From: Mitosporidium daphniae
Taxonomy: Eukaryota > Microsporidia
NCBI RefSeq assembly: GCF_000760515.2
Contig: NW_013546135.1
Coordinates: 1 to 20,540 of the forward strand
DNA: 20,540 nucleotides
Direction of reading: 5' to 3'
In this document: positions 1-8,417 of the stretch, piece after piece
Layout: the number at the start of each line of letters is the position of its first letter
Numbering within the stretch: position 1 is the stretch's first letter
The notes under the pieces: model-generated
Told to the model about the DNA's origin: nothing
Databases searched by the model: none
What the model saw: only the letters and a program-made list of their open reading frames with translations
Made by a program: the position numbers and the translations under genes

Positions 1-270
1 TTAATGAAGAAATTTGCATATACTCATTTTTAAATAAAAGAAAAGATAGCAGTTCAGCCCTAAGGCGAAGATCCCATACAATCAGACGGCCATCGTTGCT
101 TCCACCAATTAAAAACTGTCCGGATGGATGAAAACAAATACATTCAATTTCGGCGCAAAATGTAAGCTTTTTATGCAAAGGGAGTTCAGAAGTCCAATTC
201 AAATGATAATCTACTTTCTAAAGCGGTGAAAAACAGAAAAAACCTCTGGAATTCCACTATGTAAATTCAT
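1..270 (-). CDS. WD40-repeat protein, N-terminal part (runs off left edge)
   Basis: Partial gene; about 81 residues are visible. Exon 2 (217 down to 1) reads through to the window edge and contains a clear WD40 blade: FHPSGQFLIGGSNDGRLIVW followed by DLR, with the usual GG-S-D-G and terminal W-D. In that frame a TAG at 220-218 serves as a 3' splice site (CTTTAG). A 9-codon first exon (270-244, MNLHSGIPE) joins in frame through a 26-nt intron (243-218) whose GTTTTT donor is weak, but whose length and TAG acceptor match the other introns here. The proposed ATG lies 30 bp past the stop of the next gene on the same strand. The WD40 domain is seen; the start is inferred, and one blade cannot identify the family member. 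Confidence 0.8.
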
Positions 271-296
271 TTAGAAGAAAGGATAAAATTGGGAAA

Positions 297-302
297 TTTA
301 TT
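297..302 (-). promoter_or_regulatory. AATAAA poly(A) signal overlapping the stop codon
   Basis: On the minus strand the hexamer AATAAA (302-297) shares two bases with the TAA stop (303-301) of the predicted secreted protein. The same arrangement occurs at two other genes in this window. Confidence 0.5.
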
Positions 303-786
303 AATTTAATCGAATAAAATGGGAAATTGTGACCGTCTGCTGTATTTGAGACGGCACAGAGTATACCGCTGGTATTTGCGAGGACGTTTGATATTCAACA
401 TTGGGGAAAAATGCTGGAATTGTTAGTGTCGATGTAGACAGAGAAATAGATTGCACTGCATATTGAACAGCAATCTTTGTGAACAGAGGTGGATTGTTAT
501 TCTTGGCATCTAAATTCGGGGTATGTGTCACTGTTACGGTAGGATATACGGTACTTACATCCGTAATGCTAACTGTCGCTGTTTTTATATCTTTAACAGG
601 GCATTGTTGCAGGCTCGTAAAAATTCCAAAAGTAAGGTGCTTAGTGCAAGTGGCCGCTGGATTTCCAGAGGGAAATGATAGTTCATTAGAAATTAAATAT
701 ACAGTTTTTTGCGAAACAGAAACGGAAAGCTGTGCTAGAAACAAAAGAAATAATACGGGACTCAAGTAAAACATTGCAGAAATCAT
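301..786 (-). CDS. small Ser/Thr-rich predicted secreted protein
   Basis: A 161-residue intronless ORF beginning at ATG 786-784. The first 26 residues form a typical signal peptide: a short N-region, a hydrophobic core (FYLSPVLFLLFLAQL) and small residues ending SVSVSQ. The mature part is rich in Ser, Thr, Val and Pro, with beta-prone stretches such as TVYPTVTVTHTP, and has only two Cys (about residues 47 and 61). There is no hydrophobic C-terminus, so neither a GPI signal nor a membrane anchor is visible. I recognise no family. Secretion or cell-wall association is inferred only from the signal peptide and composition. An AATAAA overlaps the stop codon, which supports a real transcript end. 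Confidence 0.6.
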   Translation of the reverse strand: MISAMFYLSPVLFLLFLAQLSVSVSQKTVYLISNELSFPSGNPAATCTKHLTFGIFTSLQQCPVKDIKTATVSITDVSTVYPTVTVTHTPNLDAKNNNPPLFTKIAVQYAVQSISLSTSTLTIPAFFPNVEYQTSSQIPAVYSVPSQIQQTVTISHFIRLN

Positions 787-1445
787 TAAGCATCGATCGG
801 TAAAATTATGTCAAAAGAATCTGAAGCATAAATTCCGATTAGAACCAATGAGTTTTTTTCTTAAATTTTATTCGCGTTGTACTTGCCGAAAACCTTGGTG
901 GCATCGAAAATAAAATTTTGTCCACTTAGCTGGCGGGATTTAATTCACGATTGTTTGAATTTTCCAAGATACCAACGCAAGTTGATGGCTGAGGCGTATT
1001 ATAGGGGCCCTTGGCCCTAAATATAATTTTAATGTTTAGGGTTAAAGGCCATCCATAACATACTTCAATTAGCAGTGTTTTCAGAACTACCCGTTGATTA
1101 ATACTTTTCTTCAATTTATAAGGCAGGCTCAGACCTAACCAATAAGACTAACTATTCCTAAAATTTCGTCAATCTTATTTCTTTCTCGTGACATTCGTGT
1201 GGTCTCTCCAGAGGCTGTAAGAACCTCTTTCAGTTTCAATAATTACCTGGCCATAGAAATTTTTTTCTCATCCGTTTGATCCATTATAAGGCTCGCCTAA
1301 TGGCGCTGATGATGATGGTGATTGGCTTAATAGTCTTTGATGGGGCTTAAGAGAATTTAATTAATTTTTGCACGCATAATTTAATTGTCAATGGGCATTG
1401 GGTAAAGTTAGTTGGGGCTAGGTAAATTTTTCATTTTTTAATTTA
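787..1445. other. 659-bp divergent gap, no supported gene
   Basis: This is the longest non-coding stretch here, between the divergent starts of the secreted protein and the coiled-coil gene. I see no tRNA and no recognisable snRNA. It holds a 7-bp perfect stem CCCTAAA/TTTAGGG (1015-1021 with 1035-1041, 13-nt loop), an imperfect hairpin CCATTA-GGC/GCC-TAATGG with a three-base bulge (1281-1303), AT-rich elements near 1355-1385, and a TTTAAT-rich leader directly before the coiled-coil start. A minus-strand reading frame (1284 down to 1135) with one internal TAA is discussed as a finding but is not called as a gene. Confidence 0.6.
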
Positions 1446-2528
1446 ATGCAGGATACCACTTTTGATCATTTCACCCTTTCCTCCGACTACTCTCTCGATA
1501 CCTCGAAGTACAAATTCGGAAATATTGATGGATTCATGAAGCAAAGCAGTTCTGTTGATGATGCTGAATTTATGAAGAAAAGTGGTGCAGCTGATGATAC
1601 TGGATTTATGCACGAAGTGTCTGGTTCTAATTTTCATGATCCTCACCCGCAAGCAAGAAATGGTAATATTTTTTTTGAGAATACCAACGAAGAGCATAGA
1701 GATACAAATATATTTGAGCCTTCAAATCCAACCATTACAGAATTAAAAACCGAAATATCATGTATGGCCAAGATTTTCTCATGTTAGATCTTAAAAATGA
1801 AAATTCTCGCTTGCGAGAGACAAATACTGCCTGGATGAACTTCAGAAACCAGGCACTTAAGTTGGGCCGAGGTTTCCCATCCGATGGAAACTCGCTCCTT
1901 CAACAAAATATACCCAACGAGAATCCCAATTCAAATGTAAGACAGACTTCATTTCTTATGACAGGATTCCACAAAACCCGACAAGCCAAAAGAAACACAA
2001 TCTCAAGATGTAGAGTTTCTCCAAAAAAAGATATTTGAGCTAACTGAATCAGAAAACAAGATCAAAGGGCAATTATTAGCGGCTCATGAAATTTCGGCCA
2101 GACTTAGAATCAAAGTAGAGCAAACCATGACTAGATGTGAGCTTTCTCAAGTTAGCTATACACGAATGAAGGAATGCTATGATGATCTTCTTGCCCAGCA
2201 TCAGCAGCTTTCAAAAAAAATCGATTTAACCAACGAAACCGAAATGTCTACTCAAACGTTGATATCGACATTAAAAAACGAATTGGAAATATCACAAAGT
2301 CAACTCTCTGAAGCGATAAAGTCACTAAATGATAGCAAAGAAGAAATTGAGTTTTGGGTAGCCGAGTGCCAAAAGTTCAAAAGAGATTATCTGTATTATA
2401 GAATGGCTGCTGACAATAATGCAAAAAAAATAGAACAAGTGTTAATATTATTACGCGATAAAGAAGCCGATTTTAAAGCCCTAGAAGAGGAACACGTTGT
2501 ATTGTTAAAAAAAATTGGCTCCAAATAA
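1446..2528 (+). CDS. coiled-coil protein of unknown function, 3 exons
   Basis: 342 residues from three exons: 1446-1761, 1788-1936 and 1965-2528. The introns are 26 nt (1762-1787, GTATGG...TTAG) and 28 nt (1937-1964, GTAAGA...ACAG, the only CAG acceptor found here). Splicing restores continuous heptad-like sequence, for example TELKTEISYLKNENSRLRET across the first junction. The acidic N-terminus carries three degenerate repeats of about 12 residues centred on F-M (GFMKQSSSVDD, AEFMKKSGAADD, TGFMHEVSG). From about residue 100 the protein is largely predicted coiled coil, with a low-complexity Asn/Pro/Lys linker near residues 135-165. No catalytic domain or transmembrane segment is visible. 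The ATG sits inside an AATTTAATG leader and the stop overlaps an AATAAA. I recognise no family; a structural or scaffold role is a guess from composition. Confidence 0.72.
1528..1620 (+). repeat. degenerate ~36-nt tandem repeat (3 copies) within the coiled-coil gene
   Basis: Three in-frame units, each encoding (D/E)-x-F-M-(K/H) followed by a Ser/Gly-rich stretch and Asp-Asp. At DNA level each copy resembles GATGATRCTGRATTTATG, with divergence between copies. The period is close to 36 nt, so copy-number change would keep the frame. Confidence 0.6.
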
Positions 2529-2529
2529 A
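2524..2529 (+). promoter_or_regulatory. AATAAA poly(A) signal overlapping the stop codon
   Basis: AATAAA at 2524-2529 contains the TAA stop (2526-2528) of the coiled-coil gene. A second AATAAA follows within about 15 bp. Confidence 0.55.
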
Positions 2530-2574
2530 TCTCAAATAAATTCTAAAAATAGCAGGAAAGACGCGGAGATGTGA

Positions 2575-2600
2575 ATATACATATTAATATTAATATAAAG
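2575..2600 (+). promoter_or_regulatory. AT-rich TATA-like element upstream of tRNA-Ile
   Basis: An alternating ATATTAATATTAATATAAAG stretch ends about 18 bp before the tRNA. Many fungi have a TATA-like element assisting TFIIIB about 20-30 bp upstream of tRNA genes; this role is inferred from position and composition. Confidence 0.4.
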
Positions 2601-2617
2601 TTTATGAGGGAAGGTAT

Positions 2618-2691
2618 GCTCCCATAGCTCAGTTGGTTAGAGCGTGGTGCTAATAACGCCAAGGCCGCTGGTTCGACCCCAGCTGGGAGCA
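2618..2691 (+). tRNA. tRNA-Ile (anticodon AAT)
   Basis: The cloverleaf can be drawn by hand: acceptor GCTCCCA paired with TGGGAGC plus discriminator A; D-stem GCTC/GAGC; anticodon stem TGGTG/CGCCA (one G-U pair) around loop CTAATAA with anticodon AAT (read as IAU after editing); five-base variable loop AGGCC; T-stem GCTGG/CCAGC around TTCGACC. The A box (TAGCTCAGTTGG) and B box (GGTTCGACC) are intact. There is no intron, and CCA is not encoded, as expected for a nuclear eukaryotic tRNA. Confidence 0.97.
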
Positions 2692-2695
2692 TTCC

Positions 2696-2700
2696 TTTTT
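2696..2700 (+). terminator. RNA polymerase III T-run terminator
   Basis: Five consecutive T start five bases after the tRNA 3' end, the standard pol III termination signal. Confidence 0.8.
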
Positions 2701-2933
2701 GCCAAAAATTAAATTTTATTTTTGACCAGCACAGTACGTTGAGGGGTTTCCCCTTTTGATTACAACATGGCTGCTATAGTTCGTGAAATTTAAATTTTAC
2801 CTTTTCAATTGTCGTGCAAGTCCCTGCTAACTCATTGATTGATAAAAATGACCCTGCATTGTAAATTTTAATAAACCATTATTTTTGCTAGTTTGCAATT
2901 TTCCTTCTTTAATAGTTTCATCAACTCTTTCTG
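2701..2933. other. tRNA to calcium-pump spacer
   Basis: 233 bp without a gene. It holds a tight 5-bp hairpin AGGGG-TTT-CCCCT followed by T residues (2742-2757), and several AAATTTAAATTTTA-type AT blocks. The pump's ATG is preceded by a TTTAAT element at 2908-2913 and a pyrimidine-rich leader, as expected for a promoter and short 5' leader. Confidence 0.45.
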
Positions 2934-5906
2934 ATGGCATCCCAAGCAGCTCCATTTTATTCGCAATCTGTTTCCGGATTGTGTGAGATATTTAACGTAA
3001 ATGTTAACAAGGGTCTTTCTTCGGATCAGGTCTCTTCCGCTAGAAAAACGTCTGGGTATAATGAGATTGAAGAGCCGCCAACAAGATCTATGTTCCTTCG
3101 ATTTTTGGATCAATTTAATGACAATTTGGCATTTATTTTACTCGCAGCAGCGGTGATATCCTTTTTCTTGTCTCTTTTTGATGAAGATATCTCACAGCTA
3201 TCCTGGTCTTCCCTCTGGTCTTTTGTTGAGCCCATGGTTATTTTATTGATCTTGATTGCCAATGCCTTTGTCGGATTGATACAAGAAAGCAATGCCGATG
3301 CTGCAATAAAAGCACTAAAGACCTACTCCCCATCTGAATGCAATGTTCTTAGAAATGGAGAGCTCTCTCGAATTTTGGCACGTGAGCTCCTGCCTGGCGA
3401 TATCGTCAAACTCTCCATCGGCGATAGGGTTCCAGCTGATTGCAGGATCGTAAAAATACATTCTGCCTGTGGATTAAAGGTTGATCAATCATTATTAACG
3501 GGCGAATCAAACAGCGTCAGTAAGATTTCGGATGTGATACACGCGGCATCGTCAACCAGTAGGCTAATACTCCAGGATCAAACTAATATGCTCTTTTCTG
3601 GAACGCTAATTACACTTGGCCATTGCTTGACCATTGTCGTTGCAATAGGAAATTCCACTGAAATCGGCATTATCGCTAAATCGATATCTGGTGCAAATGG
3701 CCAATCCAAAGAAAATAATTCCGAAGACTGTGATTCCTCTCCACTTAAAAAGCGGCTTGATGCCTTTGGCGACGATTTGGCGAAAGCAATTACAGCGCTT
3801 TGTATTTTTGTCTGGTTGATCAACATTCCTCACTTCAAGGATGAAGCATTGGGTTCCAACTGGATCAGAGGTGCCCTGTACTATTTCAAAATGGCGGTAG
3901 CCCTTGCGGTTGCGGCTATTCCAGAAGGTCTTTCTGTTATTATTACCACATGTTTGGCTCTTGGAACTCGCAGGATGGCTTACCAAAATGCAATCGTTCG
4001 CTCATTGACCTCCGTTGAAACAATCGGGTGCACTACTATCATTTGCTCCGACAAAACAGGAACTCTTACCACTAATTCCATGAGTGCTAGGGTGATCGTA
4101 ACAAATTCCGCAAAATTGCCCTTTACTTGTGAAACCATTGTGACGGGAACAAGCTACGATCCACGTGATGGTTCGATTGCCATTCCTGATGAAAAAAGAA
4201 AGCTCTTCCAAGAGCTGCAGTCTTGTCTTTTCAGATGCACTGAAGCGTCTGTTAATAACAAAGCAGGAAAGACAATTGCTATGGGAGAGCCTACAGAAAT
4301 TTCACTAGTAACTCTTTCAAAAAAGATTTCGTTGATTTTGGGCTCCTCAGCTGACGACCCTTTGGAGGCAAAATCGTTGACAACTCTTGATTTTGACAGA
4401 TGCAGGAAGTCCTCTAGTATCCTCTGGCATGTTAAGGACCAATATATTTTATATGCCAAAGGTGCTCCTGAAAATATTCTTTCTCGGTGCTCTTTCGTGA
4501 TGTATGAAGATGGCACGACAAATCAACTGAGTGAAGAGCAACGAAGCCATATTATCCAAAGCGCCTTTACCTTGGCCAATAAGGATGCCCTCAGGATCCT
4601 TGCAATTGCAAAAANGATACTTCCAAATGGACCCCCGAAGGAGCTTGAAAATTCGAATCAGCTCTCAAAAGTGGAGTCAGAGATGATATTTCTTGGACTT
4701 GTCGGTATTGAAGATCCTCCACGCCCGGAAGTTGCTAATGCTATCAAGGAGTGTAATACCGCAGGGATCCGTGTTGTCATGATAACTGGGGATTCGAAAG
4801 CCACAGCCGAATCTTTGGCAAAGAAAATTAACCTTATCGCTTCCAGCGATTTCGATGGCGATGGAGAGTTCATCGATATGCCCGAAAAAAGCATCTCACT
4901 TACCGGTTGCGAAATAGATTGTTTGACCGACGATCAGCTAGCAAAAGCATGCAAGAGTGCAAAAATATTTTCCAGAACAGACCCATCTCATAAACTACGT
5001 TTGGTTGAGGCATTTCGTCGCTCGGGCCATATTGTCGCAATGACCGGCGATGGTGTCAACGATGCTCCAGCTTTGAAAAGAGCTCATATTGGTATTGCCA
5101 TGGGAAGCGGATCTGACGTGGCCAAGGAGGCTTCTGATCTTGTGTTGGCGGATGGAAATTTTTCTACCATCACCAAAGCCGTTGCAGAAGGCAGGGCTAT
5201 CTTTGAAAATACGCAACAATTCATCCGATATTTAATCTCCTCAAATATTGGGGAGGTTGTCTCGCTTTTGTTAGGCACATTGGTAGGTGTGCCAGAGGTC
5301 CTTGCCCCCGTCCAACTATTGTGGGTCAATCTGGTTACCGATGGCCTTCCAGCTACGGCTTTGTCGTTTAACCCACCCGATCCATTTTGCATGAATCGAC
5401 CTCCTCGCCTAGCCACCGCTCCTCTTGTGGATGGATGGAGGTTTTTTAGATATTTGACTATTGGAATGTATGTAGGAATAGCCACCATAACCGGATATTT
5501 CCTTGCATTATCGGCGGACCTTGCGTCGCCTTTCCTTCCGTCCACGATGGCCCTTTCTGTTTTGGTGGTCATTGAAATGTTTAATGCCCTCAATAGCGTT
5601 TCTGAATGCGAAAGTTTGGCGTCCGTATATCCCTGGAGCAATCCCTGGTTGATTGGTGCCATTATGCTCTCGTTGTTACTTCATTTTGCAATTCTTCATA
5701 TCCCCGTTCTTGCAATGATATTTAAAGTTACCCCGCTTTCACAATGGCAATGGCTTCAAGTCGTTTCGCTATCGCTCCCTGTGGTCCTTTTAGATGAAAT
5801 CCTTAAGGCACTTACACGAGCAAGCACAAATGCGAAGCTCGGTAATGATGTCGTTTTAAGTAGCCATCGGGATGATGAAAGTGCCCCGCTTCTCACGATC
5901 CAATAA
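2934..5906 (+). CDS. SERCA-type (P2A) endoplasmic reticulum Ca2+-ATPase
   Basis: 990 residues, intronless and complete, close to the usual SERCA length of about 1000. P2A pumps move cytosolic Ca2+ into the ER/Golgi lumen using ATP. Seen in order: actuator TGES (189-192); M4 PEGL (330-333); phosphorylation loop SDKTGTLTT with aspartate D373; KGAPE nucleotide-binding motif (509-513); MITGD (616-620); hinge TGDGVNDAPA (704-713). The Ca2+-site residues of the family are all present: E331 (M4), N771 and E774 (M5, SSNIGEVV), N799, T802 and D803 (M6, LLWVNLVTDGLPATAL), and E881 (M8). The whole sequence resembles SERCA more than PMR1 or PMCA. The luminal loop between M7 and M8 is much shorter than in animal SERCA, and PEGL is followed by S where P is usual. 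Residue 561 is ambiguous (N at 4615). The start is the first ATG after a TTTAAT leader and matches the SERCA N-terminus. The stop overlaps AATAAA. Confidence 0.97.
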   Translation: MASQAAPFYSQSVSGLCEIFNVNVNKGLSSDQVSSARKTSGYNEIEEPPTRSMFLRFLDQFNDNLAFILLAAAVISFFLSLFDEDISQLSWSSLWSFVEPMVILLILIANAFVGLIQESNADAAIKALKTYSPSECNVLRNGELSRILARELLPGDIVKLSIGDRVPADCRIVKIHSACGLKVDQSLLTGESNSVSKISDVIHAASSTSRLILQDQTNMLFSGTLITLGHCLTIVVAIGNSTEIGIIAKSISGANGQSKENNSEDCDSSPLKKRLDAFGDDLAKAITALCIFVWLINIPHFKDEALGSNWIRGALYYFKMAVALAVAAIPEGLSVIITTCLALGTRRMAYQNAIVRSLTSVETIGCTTIICSDKTGTLTTNSMSARVIVTNSAKLPFTCETIVTGTSYDPRDGSIAIPDEKRKLFQELQSCLFRCTEASVNNKAGKTIAMGEPTEISLVTLSKKISLILGSSADDPLEAKSLTTLDFDRCRKSSSILWHVKDQYILYAKGAPENILSRCSFVMYEDGTTNQLSEEQRSHIIQSAFTLANKDALRILAIAKXILPNGPPKELENSNQLSKVESEMIFLGLVGIEDPPRPEVANAIKECNTAGIRVVMITGDSKATAESLAKKINLIASSDFDGDGEFIDMPEKSISLTGCEIDCLTDDQLAKACKSAKIFSRTDPSHKLRLVEAFRRSGHIVAMTGDGVNDAPALKRAHIGIAMGSGSDVAKEASDLVLADGNFSTITKAVAEGRAIFENTQQFIRYLISSNIGEVVSLLLGTLVGVPEVLAPVQLLWVNLVTDGLPATALSFNPPDPFCMNRPPRLATAPLVDGWRFFRYLTIGMYVGIATITGYFLALSADLASPFLPSTMALSVLVVIEMFNALNSVSECESLASVYPWSNPWLIGAIMLSLLLHFAILHIPVLAMIFKVTPLSQWQWLQVVSLSLPVVLLDEILKALTRASTNAKLGNDVVLSSHRDDESAPLLTIQ

Positions 5907-5907
5907 A
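5902..5907 (+). promoter_or_regulatory. AATAAA poly(A) signal overlapping the calcium-pump stop
   Basis: AATAAA contains the TAA stop codon (5904-5906). The next gene ends only 26 bp away on the other strand, so the 3' UTRs of the convergent pair probably overlap. Confidence 0.55.
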
Positions 5908-5921
5908 CCTTTTGTACCAGC

Positions 5922-5927
5922 TTTATT
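5922..5927 (-). promoter_or_regulatory. AATAAA poly(A) signal of the 2-hydroxylase gene
   Basis: On the minus strand AATAAA begins about 5 bases after the TAA stop (5935-5933) of the fatty acid 2-hydroxylase gene. Confidence 0.5.
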
Positions 5928-5932
5928 AATAA

Positions 5933-7030
5933 TTAGTCCGCTATCATGGTTCCAAATACATGATCCCAAAACGAGGACGAGACTCCAAAACCTTTGCCTG
6001 GACTACGGTAATGGTGCCCATTGTGCTTTTTCCTTAAAGGCTCCTGTGGCCCCATCACCTTTGAAAGCGTATAATTTTCATGATAATGGTGGAGATGATA
6101 ATGTGTCAGATCATACCAAACATATCCAACGAGAAGCCCAGAATATATGAACATCCGGATTGGCAAATTAGAGGTAAAGATTCTCAGAACCCCCCAAATA
6201 AACGACCCCAGAATTAGCGTCATCAACGGAGGCATCACTAGGCGGTAGGGGTCCATTGGCATAAAATGATGAATGCCATGCAGAAAGAAATGAGCGAGCA
6301 GGAAAATTTTGTTATCTGGAAAGAACGGGGTATTGTCGATATGAAATAAGAACCGATGGACCATATATTCTACAAAGCTCCAAAGAAAAAGCCCGAAAAA
6401 AGAAAATCCAAGGTTTATAATGAAAGAACCAGAGGAGGAAATGCTTTGTCCGATCGTAAATAGCGCAATTGCCGCGGGTATCCAAATCAGTGGAATTACC
6501 CACCAGGCAGTCTTTGACAGGCTTTCCAATAAATCGCTTTCAAATAAACGAGCAGAATGATGCAGAAATTGAGGGGTATGAATTCCATTCAAATAATCGG
6601 CCTTTGAAAATTTGGATTCTTTAGATAACAATTGCCAAACCAAGGGGCGTGAAAGATCCAAAAAAGCATTTTGAGTTTCGTGTTGATCACCATCAGTACG
6701 ACTACCGCGATCACCGTTAGAAGCCGAGCGTTTTTTCATTCCCTCCAACAGCCTGTAGGCAAGCGCCGAATGCACATGAACTGATTTATCACACATGAGT
6801 TCAGATATCTCAGAACCTTCTTCTAGAATTTTTAAAATATCCGAGCCACCAGGATGGTCACTAATGAATGGACCAATATCATGGGGCACGCCCTTGAAGA
6901 GAAGAATAAACGAGTTGGGCTTCACCTCCTCATATGGCATTACCGGCGTCTTGCATGCCTCCATTGATGCAAAAGCAGCTGGACAGGTAACTGCTTCGAT
7001 GGGATCGGAAGTATTATTTGTATCAATCAT
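5933..7030 (-). CDS. cytochrome b5-fused fatty acid / sphingolipid alpha-hydroxylase (Scs7/FA2H type)
   Basis: 365 residues, intronless, ATG at 7030-7028. FA2H/Scs7 enzymes hydroxylate C2 of the very-long-chain fatty acid of ceramide in the ER membrane, taking electrons through their own cytochrome b5 domain. The N-terminal b5 domain (about 33-98) has the heme ligand in HPGG (59-62) and the second His in HVHSALA (H87). The linker at 100-120 is charged. The conserved segment DLSRPLVWQLL (125-135) and the PQF of the family follow. The hydroxylase domain has two hydrophobic pairs (about 175-220 and 265-305) and the di-iron histidine clusters HRFLFH (225-230), HFFLHGIHH (247-255), HYHLHHYH (310-317) and HNGHH (336-340), plus H357. 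The length matches fungal and animal enzymes and no key residue is missing. It converges with the calcium pump and is divergent from thymidylate synthase. Confidence 0.96.
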   Translation of the reverse strand: MIDTNNTSDPIEAVTCPAAFASMEACKTPVMPYEEVKPNSFILLFKGVPHDIGPFISDHPGGSDILKILEEGSEISELMCDKSVHVHSALAYRLLEGMKKRSASNGDRGSRTDGDQHETQNAFLDLSRPLVWQLLSKESKFSKADYLNGIHTPQFLHHSARLFESDLLESLSKTAWWVIPLIWIPAAIALFTIGQSISSSGSFIINLGFSFFGLFLWSFVEYMVHRFLFHIDNTPFFPDNKIFLLAHFFLHGIHHFMPMDPYRLVMPPLMTLILGSFIWGVLRIFTSNLPIRMFIYSGLLVGYVWYDLTHYHLHHYHENYTLSKVMGPQEPLRKKHNGHHYRSPGKGFGVSSSFWDHVFGTMIAD

Positions 7031-8288
<1,258 letters not shown>

Positions 8289-8306
8289 AGCGATGCACCA
8301 TTGAGC

Positions 8307-8312
8307 AATAAA
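8307..8312 (+). promoter_or_regulatory. AATAAA poly(A) signal of thymidylate synthase
   Basis: AATAAA starts 19 bp past the TAA stop, inside the 129-bp convergent spacer shared with the NSL1-like gene. Confidence 0.5.
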
Positions 8313-8417
8313 GGCGTCAAAAAGGCCGTGTATATTCCCGAGCGTTTTCAATTAAACTTTACTTGGTAAAAGTCCGTAAATCTAATATGGTACAGCTACT
8401 CCAGCCCATTTTTCATT

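Noticed and set aside
1015-1041. CCCTAAA and TTTAGGG, a telomere-repeat-like inverted pair.
   Set aside because: Each occurs once only, with no tandem array; best read as a chance 7-bp hairpin.
1239-1250. ATAATTACCTGG resembles the 5' end of U1 snRNA, and AATTTTTG at 1363-1370 resembles an Sm site.
   Set aside because: The downstream sequence lacks the U1 stem-loop I (U1-70K) loop and the other U1 stems, and one 5'-end base differs. Two short matches in AT-rich DNA are not enough.
5084-5662. 192-codon open frame antisense to the calcium pump.
   Set aside because: It lies wholly inside the conserved pump coding sequence, has no recognisable motif or own start context, and is a shadow ORF.
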